Shown here piece by piece: positions 18,945-26,711 of a stretch of 64,000 nucleotides of DNA. Numbering within the stretch: the stretch's first letter is position 1; each line of letters begins with the position of its first letter. The position numbers and the translations under genes are program-made. Below the pieces are notes generated by a model that was not told where the DNA came from, searched no databases, and worked only from the letters and a program-made list of their open reading frames with translations. This DNA comes from Metabacillus sp. B2-18 (GTDB lineage Bacteria > Bacillota > Bacilli > Bacillales > Bacillaceae), in assembly GCF_021117275.1 (NCBI RefSeq), contig NZ_CP088245.1, forward strand, positions 1,401,501 to 1,465,500. The letters run 5' to 3'.

Positions 18945-20096
18945 GTGAGATCTACAAGACCATTCATTTTAAAACTTGTTTATATACCTATTCTAATAAT
19001 CCTCCTCATGTTCTTCTTAATTGGCTTTCTGATTTCGATGAATGTTACTGTGGATTCAAGAAGTATCCAGAGAACGATCGGTGAACTAAACACAGAACTG
19101 TTATTTGTACATTTTCTCCAGTTTGAAAATCATTATTTCTATCCAGAATCTGAAAACCCCTTATTAACAGCATCTAATTTATCTACCTTAGCCATTCAGC
19201 TTGCAACAAGTGTAAAACCAACTGACGCAAGGACCTTTCTAGGAAATGAATTACCTGGTCTTAGATTATATGATACAGAGATAGCAGTTGCAGGTGAAGG
19301 AACGAATCTTAGCAACATACCATATGAATCTCCCCCACCAACCGAAATTTTACTTCAGGAAAGAAAAGTTGTGGAGGAAGAATTAAAGGGAAGAACAACA
19401 GAAGATAACAATGAACAAATAACGAATCCAGAAGAAAAAACAGTGTTTATCTATCAGAGCCATAGCTGGGAGTCTTTTTTACCATTATTGGAGGGGGCTG
19501 AACAGCCAAGTGAGGCAATTAGTTCGGATGAGCGTGTAAATGTAATTGGCCTTGGAAATCGTTTAACTGAAAATCTAATGAAAAAGGGAATTGGTGTACA
19601 GCACGATAAAACAAATATGACTCAAGAGCTACAACAAAAAGGTTGGAAGTCAACGAAGGCCTATACCGTTTCTGGAACAATTGTAGATCAAGCAGCGACG
19701 GCAACAAATAGTGAATATGTATATTACATTGATATTCATCGTGATTCTGCAAGAAAAAACATTACGACAAAAACGATTAATGGAGAGACTTACGCGCGAC
19801 TCTATTTTGTTGTGGGAAAAGAAAATGAAAACTATTTAGAAAATCTTGATTTTGCCAAGACTTTACATCAAAAACTCGAGAAAAAATATCCAGGAATTAG
19901 TCGAGGTGTATTCTTAAAATCAAAAAGTGAGGGTAATGGTGTTTATAATCAAGATGTTTCTAATAAAGCAATGTTGATTGAAATAGGTGGAGTAGATAAT
20001 AATCTTGATGAGCTTGAAAGAACAGTTGATGTTTTTGCTGATATTCTTTCTGAATATCATTGGGAAAATGAGGCAAAAGAAGTGGATGGACAGTGA
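18945..20096 (+). CDS. SpoIIP-like peptidoglycan hydrolase
   Basis: The 383-residue protein starts at GTG (18945), seven bases after AAGGGGG. It has one N-terminal membrane segment (about residues 10-32) and a long linker. The C-terminal domain begins VFIYQSHSWESFLP and includes VNVIGLGNRLTENL, YYIDIHRDSA, YFVVGKENENY and AMLIEIGGVDN. These are the hallmark blocks of SpoIIP, the amidase/endopeptidase that works with SpoIID to thin septal peptidoglycan during engulfment. The histidines of QSHSWE and DIHRD and the Glu of LIEIGG are the likely zinc or catalytic residues. The true spoIIP normally lies beside gpr, which is absent here, so this may be a paralogue. Confidence 0.85.
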   Translation: MRSTRPFILKLVYIPILIILLMFFLIGFLISMNVTVDSRSIQRTIGELNTELLFVHFLQFENHYFYPESENPLLTASNLSTLAIQLATSVKPTDARTFLGNELPGLRLYDTEIAVAGEGTNLSNIPYESPPPTEILLQERKVVEEELKGRTTEDNNEQITNPEEKTVFIYQSHSWESFLPLLEGAEQPSEAISSDERVNVIGLGNRLTENLMKKGIGVQHDKTNMTQELQQKGWKSTKAYTVSGTIVDQAATATNSEYVYYIDIHRDSARKNITTKTINGETYARLYFVVGKENENYLENLDFAKTLHQKLEKKYPGISRGVFLKSKSEGNGVYNQDVSNKAMLIEIGGVDNNLDELERTVDVFADILSEYHWENEAKEVDGQ

Positions 20097-20507
20097 TATT
20101 TTTGGAAGGTGGAGTAAAAGCATGTCTTCTTCGAGAGACATGGAAATGGAGAAGATTATTACTATTATACACAAGGTGAGTTTTTAGAAATGGGCAATGG
20201 CCCATTTAGGGGATAAAGGAAGAAGGCTTGATTTTTTGGTCCGATTTGCTTTTTATTGAGACAGGGTTTACGTCTTATGGTAGAATTTTGTCCTGATATC
20301 GGAGGAACTGAGACAGGGTTTTATTCTAAAGAGTAGTTTCTGTCCCGATACCCTAAGTATCGAGACAGAACTCAACAATTAAGACTGTTTCCTGTCCTGA
20401 TTCCCTGTGCACAAACAACGATAACCTTAGTAATCTCGCTTGCATCAATTCAATTTCACTTTGGACATACGATGTATCATGCGCTAATATACTGAGGCCT
20501 CAAAATA
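20097..20507. other. Intergenic region with GAGACAGG repeats
   Basis: No gene is supported in these 411 bp between convergent genes. The region holds a cluster of short direct and inverted repeats (20257-20370, annotated separately) and further CCTGTCCTGATTCCCTGTG-like fragments up to about 20410. Confidence 0.7.
20257..20370. repeat. Cluster of GAGACAGG direct repeats with a 14-bp palindrome
   Basis: TGAGACAGGGTTT occurs at 20257 and 20309. It is followed by an inverted repeat, TTCTGTCCCGATAC (20338-20351) and GTATCGAGACAGAA (20357-20370), with one mismatch and a 5-nt loop. The palindrome contains the same GAGACAG core, so the array looks like a decayed palindromic intergenic element. GACAGG-containing elements recur at 30520, 33935 and 46239. 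Confidence 0.75.
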
Positions 20508-21863
20508 TCAATAATATTTCACTTTGCTATTAGATTTAGGGTTTTTCCAATGCTTTCTCATAATTAAACAAATCATCCCGATAATGGTAACAAATAATAT
20601 ACTAATGTAAAAACCTGGTCGTATTGACTTTTCAAACAAGGTTCCGCTGATTGCGGCGAGGAGAAGTATTAAGCCAATATATCCTAAAATTTTATTCCAA
20701 GCTTTTAGCTTCAGAAGTTTAAATGAAGAACAAATAATAAAGATCCAGTTGTATAGCAGCAAAATTCCTGCTGCTGTTGTAATATATTCGTATATTTTTC
20801 CTGGTAACAATAAAGCAGTAACAATTGAGGAAATAAGCCCAACTGTTGCAAGAATTAATGAAGGTAAAGGTAAGCTTTTAAACTTTAATTTCTTTGAGAA
20901 CACAGCTGGTGCATCTCCATCATCAGCAAGGGTAACAAGGAGGTTTGTTACTCCATATAAAGCGGCTGTCATTGTTGAAAAACCAGCAATAATAATGGCG
21001 CCATTAAAAACATGTGGGAAAAATGGCAAATGAAAGTCAGATAAAGCAGTGACAAATGGGCTTTCTTTGTCACTAAATTTATCAAATGCAACTAGTGAAA
21101 CAGCGAGTCCTAACGATAATACATATACGGTAGTTAAGCTAATTAACATGAAAGATCCAGCTTTTGGTGCATCCTTTTTATCCTTTAATTGCATTGCTTT
21201 TAATCCAATAACTTCGATTCCGCCATATGCATAGAAGGCATAAATGAGTGAAGCATAAAAACCTTTAAAACCATCTGGAAAAAGTTCCTTAGGTGCGACA
21301 GGCACACCTGTTGGTTTTGCGTTTCCACCACCTATCCATCCAAAGAGTGCGGCTAAGGCAAGAATGATGAACATAACAATAGCAGCAAACTTCACAACAG
21401 CAAAAATGTCTTCCATTTTATCAAACCCACTCGTTCCAGAAATCACAACAAGGATGGAAAGTACAGCATACCCTGCTGAGAAAATCCATAAAGGAACATT
21501 AGGAAACCAAAATTGTGACAAAATGGCTAGTGCTGTTAATTGACTTCCCATTACAAGAATATTTGAACTCCAATAATTCCATCCACAACCAAATGCAGCC
21601 CACTTACCAAATGCTTTTCCAGCATAATAGCAAAATGAGCCTTCCTGTGGGTCTTTAGCAGTCATTTTTGCTAAAACATTATAAACAATAAAAGTTCCAA
21701 GGGCAGCTAATAAAAACGAGAAAACAATGGAAGGACCAGCAATTTCAACCCCAATTCCAGATCCTAGAAAATAACCTGTCCCAATCGTACATCCAATTCC
21801 TATTAGTGATAACTGCCACCATGTCAAGTTGCCTTGTGATGTGTTTTTTTCAGACTTTGCCAT
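20508..21863 (-). CDS. APC-family amino acid permease
   Basis: This 451-residue protein has about 12 hydrophobic segments. The first carries IGIGCTIGTGYFLGSG, the glycine-rich substrate-binding signature of amino acid-polyamine-organocation (APC) transporters. YAFYAYGGIEVIGL in segment 6 and the GVTNLLVTLADDGDAP loop also fit the family. It would import an amino acid with protons or sodium; the substrate cannot be read from the sequence. The ATG at 21863 follows AGGAGGG. It ends facing the SpoIIP-like gene and has the gvpU-like gene just upstream on the same strand. Confidence 0.88.
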   Translation of the reverse strand: MAKSEKNTSQGNLTWWQLSLIGIGCTIGTGYFLGSGIGVEIAGPSIVFSFLLAALGTFIVYNVLAKMTAKDPQEGSFCYYAGKAFGKWAAFGCGWNYWSSNILVMGSQLTALAILSQFWFPNVPLWIFSAGYAVLSILVVISGTSGFDKMEDIFAVVKFAAIVMFIILALAALFGWIGGGNAKPTGVPVAPKELFPDGFKGFYASLIYAFYAYGGIEVIGLKAMQLKDKKDAPKAGSFMLISLTTVYVLSLGLAVSLVAFDKFSDKESPFVTALSDFHLPFFPHVFNGAIIIAGFSTMTAALYGVTNLLVTLADDGDAPAVFSKKLKFKSLPLPSLILATVGLISSIVTALLLPGKIYEYITTAAGILLLYNWIFIICSSFKLLKLKAWNKILGYIGLILLLAAISGTLFEKSIRPGFYISILFVTIIGMICLIMRKHWKNPKSNSKVKYY

Positions 21864-21964
21864 ACAATACCCTCCTAAAACTCCCTAATCAATAGGGTTT
21901 CAAAGAACTGAGTTATTATGTAAAGTTTCGGTTGCTTTCCGAAATAGAAAGCTAATCTTCATTT

Positions 21965-21990
21965 AAAAACCCCTTACAATAGTAAGGGGA
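21965..21990 (-). terminator. Rho-independent terminator of the GvpU-like gene
   Basis: On the minus strand CCCCTTAC and GTAAGGGG pair across a 4-nt loop and are followed by TTTTT. Confidence 0.85.
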
Positions 21991-21996
21991 ATATTA

Positions 21997-22428
21997 TTAG
22001 ACAAGCGAATTGAAGGAAAAGCCATCAACTGCTGAAATTCTTCCTCTCCACCATGTTCCGCGGTTAAGAGTTTCTTGACTGTTTGTATTTAGATATTTAG
22101 CATCTTTAAGATGAATAAACGTGAAAGGAGTCGAATTATCTTTAGACTCTTTATCAGATTCTTGTTGTTTCTGCTTGGCGTATTCCTCTTTTAAATCATG
22201 AAATTTCTTTGAGATAATTTTTGACATTGTGCTATCATGAAAATTCTTCGATGCTTCAGTAATTCCTTCGTAATAGGCAGTTGCCCCGATAAGTGTTCCT
22301 GAGACAACAGTTCCGTTCACGCTTAAAGTAACATCAACTTCAACACCGTCTTGCTCAACTAGATCTAAAAACATCAAAATAATTGCATCATCAGTACCTG
22401 TTTGTTCTTGCTCTTTTTCTTTTGCCAT
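21997..22428 (-). CDS. Possible gas vesicle accessory protein GvpU-like
   Basis: The 143-residue acidic protein has the block ILMFLDLVEQDGVEVDVTLSVNGTVVSGTLIGATAYYEGI (about residues 16-55), described here as a beta-rich segment, then a charged, Gln/Lys-rich region and a short C-terminal block WWRGRISAVDGFSF. The first block resembles GvpU, an accessory protein of Bacillus megaterium-type gas vesicle clusters that also occurs alone in other Bacillus genomes. No other gvp gene lies nearby, so a role in gas vesicles is doubtful. The ATG follows GAGGTGTTTCAAT, and a strong terminator ends the gene. Confidence 0.5.
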   Translation of the reverse strand: MAKEKEQEQTGTDDAIILMFLDLVEQDGVEVDVTLSVNGTVVSGTLIGATAYYEGITEASKNFHDSTMSKIISKKFHDLKEEYAKQKQQESDKESKDNSTPFTFIHLKDAKYLNTNSQETLNRGTWWRGRISAVDGFSFNSLV

Positions 22429-22566
22429 ATTGAAACACCTCGCAAATAAACGTTGGTAAAGTTATCATGCCCTAAAAAGTAGGTCATTCTTACTCCATTT
22501 TTTAACATTTAATCATAGTGGACAACTCCCTTCATATAATGTACAAGTCCGGTAAAAAGGGAGTGT

Positions 22567-23211
22567 GTGGTTTCATTGAGTATCAGCATATTGGTTAGTT
22601 ACATTTTTTTAGGATTATCCTTAGCTGCTCCGATTGGACCAGTTAATTCTGCTAGATTAGATAAAGGAATAAAAAATGGTTTCTGGCATGCTTGGATTGT
22701 AGGAGCAGGAAGTATGATGGCAGATGCTATTTTTATGCTCTTTGTTTACCTTGGTATGGTGAATTTTCTAGATATACCCTTTGTCCAAATTTTTCTATGG
22801 TTATTTGGTGGATTTATTCTTATTTATTCAGGTATTGAAAGCATTCTAGGTGTGAATAAGGTTAATCTTACAATAACCCGTAAAAAGGATTCCTTAACAA
22901 AATGCTTTTTTACTGGGTTTATGATGTCTATAACAAGTCCACTTTCCATTCTGTTTTGGTTAGGAATTTATGGATCGGTATTAGCTAAAACGATTCAAGT
23001 GAATGGTACAAGCCAATTATTGGTGTACAGCTGTATGATTTTTGTAGGGCTAACATTGTGGGATGTTTTTGTTGCTGGTCTTACAACAGGATTCCGTAAA
23101 TTTTTAAATGATACTAGCTTAAAGGTAATCTCCATTATCTCTGGTGCTTCACTTTTAGGGTTTGGACTTTATTTTGGTTTTCAAGGTCTGAAAGCGCTCT
23201 TTAGTTTCTAA
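22567..23211 (+). CDS. LysE/RhtB-family amino acid exporter
   Basis: The 214-residue protein has six hydrophobic segments. The N-terminal signature LSLAAPIGPVNSARLDKGIKNGF is the LysE/RhtB family block, whose members export amino acids or their derivatives by proton antiport. FMMSITSPLSILFWLGIYG (about residues 120-138) is the second conserved block. The start is uncertain: the GTG at 22567 lies only 3-4 bases after AAGGGAG, while the in-frame TTG at 22576 is 12 bases away. A clear terminator follows. The substrate is not predictable. Confidence 0.85.
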   Translation: MVSLSISILVSYIFLGLSLAAPIGPVNSARLDKGIKNGFWHAWIVGAGSMMADAIFMLFVYLGMVNFLDIPFVQIFLWLFGGFILIYSGIESILGVNKVNLTITRKKDSLTKCFFTGFMMSITSPLSILFWLGIYGSVLAKTIQVNGTSQLLVYSCMIFVGLTLWDVFVAGLTTGFRKFLNDTSLKVISIISGASLLGFGLYFGFQGLKALFSF

Positions 23212-23249
23212 TTCCAGTGGTGTTATTGACCATTTGAAATAAAAGTTAG

Positions 23250-23284
23250 AAAAGCGATTGCCTTTATTCAATCGCTTTTTTCTT
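23250..23284 (+). terminator. Rho-independent terminator after LysE-family gene
   Basis: AAAGCGATTG and CAATCGCTTT form a perfect 10-bp stem with an 8-nt loop, followed by TTTTTTCTTTT. Confidence 0.9.
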
Positions 23285-23337
23285 TTAAACTTATACTATT
23301 AAGAGGAAAAAGCTAATGTTGGTGAAAGGAGAAACTT

Positions 23338-24141
23338 ATGGCATCAATAATTGAATTAAAACACGTTTCACTTAAAAGAAATGGTCAATGGATTTTGAAC
23401 GATATTAATTGGGAAATCAAAAAGCATGAACATTGGGTGTTGTATGGATTAAATGGAGCTGGAAAAACAGCGCTATTAAATATGCTTTGTGCGTACTACT
23501 TTCCAACTGAAGGAGATGTGAAAGTATTAGGGAAGGTATTTGGTCGAGATTATTTAGCGGAAAAACTTCGTCAAAAAATCGGACTAGTATCTACAAAACT
23601 ACAACAGAAATTTTATCCGTCAGACAATGCATTTGAAATTGTATTAAGTGGTGCTTTTGCTTCAATCGTACTTTATGAGAAACCAACAGAGGAAATGAGA
23701 CAAAAAGCGATTGGACTATTAAAAGAACTAAGCTGTTTACATTATGCCGATAGAGCTTATGAAACTTTGTCGCAGGGAGAAAGGCAACGAGTTTTGATTG
23801 CTCGAGCTTTAATGACAGAGCCTGAGCTGTTAATTTTAGATGAACCGACAACAGGTTTAGATTTTCTTGCACGTGAACAGCTATTAGAATCAATAGAGGG
23901 CATGATGAAAAAGGAATCCGCACCAACTCTTCTTTATGTTACTCATCATGTTGAAGAGATATTGCCAATCTTTTCTCATACTCTTTTATTAAAAAGAGGA
24001 GAAGTATTTGATTCTGGTGAAACAAAAGAGATGCTATCTGCTGGGAAGCTTTCAGCGCTTTTTGATTCTGACGTTTCGGTAATCTGGGATGAAGGACGTG
24101 CAAGTTTAAGGAAAAAAGTTCAAACCATTGATGCAGAATAG
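23338..24141 (+). CDS. ABC transporter ATP-binding protein, YlmA-like
   Basis: This 267-residue ABC ATPase has Walker A GLNGAGKT (residues 37-44), signature LSQGE (144-148) and Walker B LLILDEP (164-170), followed by the H-loop in YVTHHVEE. Its length and the start IELKHVSLKRNGQWILNDINWEI resemble B. subtilis YlmA and the ModF-like group, which are stand-alone ATPases encoded without a permease. No permease or binding protein is next to it here, so the partner and substrate are unknown. The start follows GAAAGGAG. Confidence 0.88.
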   Translation: MASIIELKHVSLKRNGQWILNDINWEIKKHEHWVLYGLNGAGKTALLNMLCAYYFPTEGDVKVLGKVFGRDYLAEKLRQKIGLVSTKLQQKFYPSDNAFEIVLSGAFASIVLYEKPTEEMRQKAIGLLKELSCLHYADRAYETLSQGERQRVLIARALMTEPELLILDEPTTGLDFLAREQLLESIEGMMKKESAPTLLYVTHHVEEILPIFSHTLLLKRGEVFDSGETKEMLSAGKLSALFDSDVSVIWDEGRASLRKKVQTIDAE

Positions 24142-24212
24142 TACTCGCTCTTTCTTAATAAAAATAGAAATAAGGCCTACATCTTTTACGATTATTAAAG
24201 AAGGTGTTCGAA

Positions 24213-25601
24213 ATGTTTCTAAAATCCTTTGAAACTAAACAAATGCTTGAGGCAATTTTAGAGAGTATTGATGAAGGAATTCATGCTGTTAATTCTGAAG
24301 GGATAACAATCTTTTATAATCAAGTAGCAGCAAAGCATGACGGAGTTGAAGTGGAGGAAGTACTCGGAAAACATGTTCTTGAGGTATTTCCTTCATTAAA
24401 TAAGCAAACAAGTACCTTACTCAAGGTCATTGAGACAGGAAACTCAATTTATCAGCAATCTCAGACCTATAAAAATAGTAAAGGTCAGCTAATTGATACG
24501 GTAAATACTACTTTACCTATTAAAGTTGGGAATAACATTGTAGGGGCAGTTGAAATTGCTAAGGATTTTACAAAAGTAAAACAACTTTCTCAAAAGCTTC
24601 TTGAACTTCAGGAAAAAATGAATGGGCAACAATCAAAGCCAATAACCATTTCAGGAGCAAAGTATGAGTGGGACCATTTTGTAACTGCTTGTGAAGAAAT
24701 AAATGAATTAAAGAGATTGGCTAAAAAGGCTGCCAATAGTACATCACCGGTTATGGTATATGGTGAGACTGGAACAGGAAAGGAATTAATGGTTCAGGCC
24801 CTTCATAATGGTTCAGTAAGAAAAAATGGACCATTTATTGCTCAAAATTGCTCTTCTTTACCTGAATCTTTGCTTGAAAGTATCTTATTTGGTACGAAAA
24901 AAGGAAGTTACACAGGAGCGGTCGATCGAGCGGGATTATTTGAGCTTGCTCATGGTGGAACTCTGTTTTTAGATGAGATTCATACAATGCCCTTAGATTT
25001 TCAAGCAAAGCTATTACGAGTCCTGGAAGATGGAGTTATTAGGCGAGTGGGAGGTGTTGATTCATATTCAGTAGATGTAAGAGTTATTGTCGCGATGAAC
25101 GAGCATCCTTACATTTGTATGGAAAAGAAGCAATTAAGAACTGATTTATACTATCGTTTAAATGTTTTCTTTCTTGAGCTTCCTCCTTTAAGAAAAAGAA
25201 CAGGAGATATTCCTCTATTAATTCATCATTTTATTCAAAAATATAACTACAATTTCGGTAAACTTGTGATTCATATTGATGAGAACGTGATATCGATGTT
25301 AGAAAGTCATTCCTGGCCTGGAAATGTTAGAGAGCTTGAGCACGTAATTGAATATGCGATGAACATGGTAGAAAATGAGGATACATTAACAATCCATCAT
25401 TTACCATCATTTATTAAAAATAAGGTTTCTGCCGAGAAGGATGAAATAAAACCCTTTCGTGAAGCTGTTGAGAAAACAGAGAAAGACTTAATTCAACAAG
25501 CTTTACACAAAACAAATGGAAATGTGCTTAAGGCCTCCGAGCTCCTTGAACTCCCAAGACAAACTCTCCAATATAAAATAAAAAAATATAAAATTCACTA
25601 A
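24213..25601 (+). CDS. kamR: Sigma-54-dependent activator of the lysine catabolic operon (KamR/RocR-like)
   Basis: The 462-residue protein has an N-terminal PAS-type sensor (about residues 8-120), an AAA+ domain with Walker A GETGTGKE (184-191) and Walker B LFLDEI (251-256), and a C-terminal Fis-type helix-turn-helix (LKASELLELPRQTLQYKIKKY). The sigma-54 contact loop reads GSYTGA (231-236) instead of the usual GAFTGA. The architecture equals RocR; its position before the acetyltransferase and lysine aminomutase genes, and the strong sigma-54 promoter at 26656, indicate KamR, which activates the lysine-degradation operon in the B. cereus group. The start is the ATG at 24213, eight bases after AAAGAAGG. 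Confidence 0.85.
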   Translation: MFLKSFETKQMLEAILESIDEGIHAVNSEGITIFYNQVAAKHDGVEVEEVLGKHVLEVFPSLNKQTSTLLKVIETGNSIYQQSQTYKNSKGQLIDTVNTTLPIKVGNNIVGAVEIAKDFTKVKQLSQKLLELQEKMNGQQSKPITISGAKYEWDHFVTACEEINELKRLAKKAANSTSPVMVYGETGTGKELMVQALHNGSVRKNGPFIAQNCSSLPESLLESILFGTKKGSYTGAVDRAGLFELAHGGTLFLDEIHTMPLDFQAKLLRVLEDGVIRRVGGVDSYSVDVRVIVAMNEHPYICMEKKQLRTDLYYRLNVFFLELPPLRKRTGDIPLLIHHFIQKYNYNFGKLVIHIDENVISMLESHSWPGNVRELEHVIEYAMNMVENEDTLTIHHLPSFIKNKVSAEKDEIKPFREAVEKTEKDLIQQALHKTNGNVLKASELLELPRQTLQYKIKKYKIH

Positions 25602-25616
25602 AATGAGGTGGATACA

Positions 25617-26468
25617 ATGACCTTGTCTTCCGAAACGAAGAAACTTTCAACATCTCGCTATGTCATGCAACTGTATTTAGACTATTTTAATGAACGAATT
25701 AGAGTCGATCATTACCGGGGAAATATGACAATGATTTTGCAGGAAATAGAAAGATTAAGCGCAGAAAATACCTTTCAAAAAATTATTTTTTACACACGCC
25801 CTGAGCAATGGATGGACCTTTTATCAAAAGGATATGAGTTGGAAGCAGTAATAAAAGGATATTTTAATGGTGCCGATAACATGATTATGACGAAGTATAT
25901 AGATGATAAACGAAGAACAAGTGAACACTGGATTCAAGAGAATATTATCCTTGAAAAAGTCTTTCAAAAAGAACGACAAGTAAATGAAACGAACTTACCG
26001 GCTCATTATCATTTCCGAAAAGCTGAAATCAACGATGCAGAACAGCTCGCCAATTTATATGGAAGGGTGTTTGAAATTTATCCAACACCGATGAATAATA
26101 AAGACTATGTAAAAAAAATGATTAGTGCAGGCAATCTTTTTTATGTAGTTGAGAGCAACAACTTACTAGTTAGTGCTGCTTCTGCAGATGTGAACATTGA
26201 TTTTAAAAATGCTGAGTTAACAGACTGTGCAACACTACCAGAACATAGAAAATACGGGTTAATGAAAATGCTGTTATTATTTCTAGAAACTGATTTGCGA
26301 GATAATGGGATTTTTTGTGCATTTTCAATTGCGAGGTCTTTATCCTTTGGGATGAATGCAGCATTTTATCAGCTTGGTTATGAATACAACGGGAGATTGA
26401 CTAAGAACTGTTATATATTCGATAAGCTTGAAGATATGAATGTATGGGTTAAAGATCTCTCTCATTAA
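25617..26468 (+). CDS. ablB: Beta-lysine N6-acetyltransferase (AblB/YodP)
   Basis: This 283-residue protein, started at the ATG at 25617 behind TGAGGTGG, has a C-terminal GNAT domain (about 135-270) with YHFRKAEINDAEQLANLYGRVF and the acetyl-CoA region CATLPEHRKYGLMKMLL. The N-terminal part is specific to putative beta-lysine acetyltransferases. Paired with lysine 2,3-aminomutase it acetylates beta-lysine: in methanogens the product is an osmolyte, while in Bacillus kam/yod operons it is thought to protect the intermediate during catabolism. It follows kamR by 15 bp, so it is probably read with the regulator; the sigma-54 promoter lies downstream of it. Confidence 0.85.
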   Translation: MTLSSETKKLSTSRYVMQLYLDYFNERIRVDHYRGNMTMILQEIERLSAENTFQKIIFYTRPEQWMDLLSKGYELEAVIKGYFNGADNMIMTKYIDDKRRTSEHWIQENIILEKVFQKERQVNETNLPAHYHFRKAEINDAEQLANLYGRVFEIYPTPMNNKDYVKKMISAGNLFYVVESNNLLVSAASADVNIDFKNAELTDCATLPEHRKYGLMKMLLLFLETDLRDNGIFCAFSIARSLSFGMNAAFYQLGYEYNGRLTKNCYIFDKLEDMNVWVKDLSH

Positions 26469-26488
26469 CTGCCAAGTTTTTAACATGC

Positions 26489-26538
26489 TGCCGAATATTC
26501 AGCAAGTCTAAAAGGTTTTATTTGCCCGAATATTGGCA
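26489..26538. promoter_or_regulatory. Two upstream activator dyads for the sigma-54 promoter
   Basis: TGCCGAATATTCAGCA (26489-26504) is a 16-bp dyad with a single mismatched pair. About 34 bp downstream, TGCCCGAATATTGGCA (26523-26538) shares the core GAATATT with TGCC/GGCA arms. Their tandem arrangement 120-170 bp upstream of the -24/-12 promoter suits enhancer binding by the neighbouring RocR/KamR-type activator. Confidence 0.65.
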
Positions 26539-26655
26539 CTGACTGCTTCTTTTTATATAAAAAAGGATGGCTCTTTATGAAGAGTAGACATAATTTATTT
26601 TTCCAGATGTTTAATCATAACGGTTTATCTAAAGGAAATGGTTTCCTTCTTATAG

Positions 26656-26671
26656 TTGGCACAAATCTTGC
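26656..26671 (+). promoter_or_regulatory. Sigma-54 (-24/-12) promoter of the kam operon
   Basis: TTGGCACAAATCTTGC matches the SigL consensus TTGGCAC-N5-TTGC exactly. It lies 41 bp upstream of the ablA start and downstream of ablB. It fits the sigma-54 activator encoded at 24213. Confidence 0.92.
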
Positions 26672-26711
26672 TTAATAATTTGTGAATAGCAAATGTAAGG
26701 GGGAAATCTTC

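Noticed and set aside
20257..20370. CRISPR array
   Set aside because: The repeats are short, of uneven spacing and partly palindromic, with no regular spacers and no cas genes.
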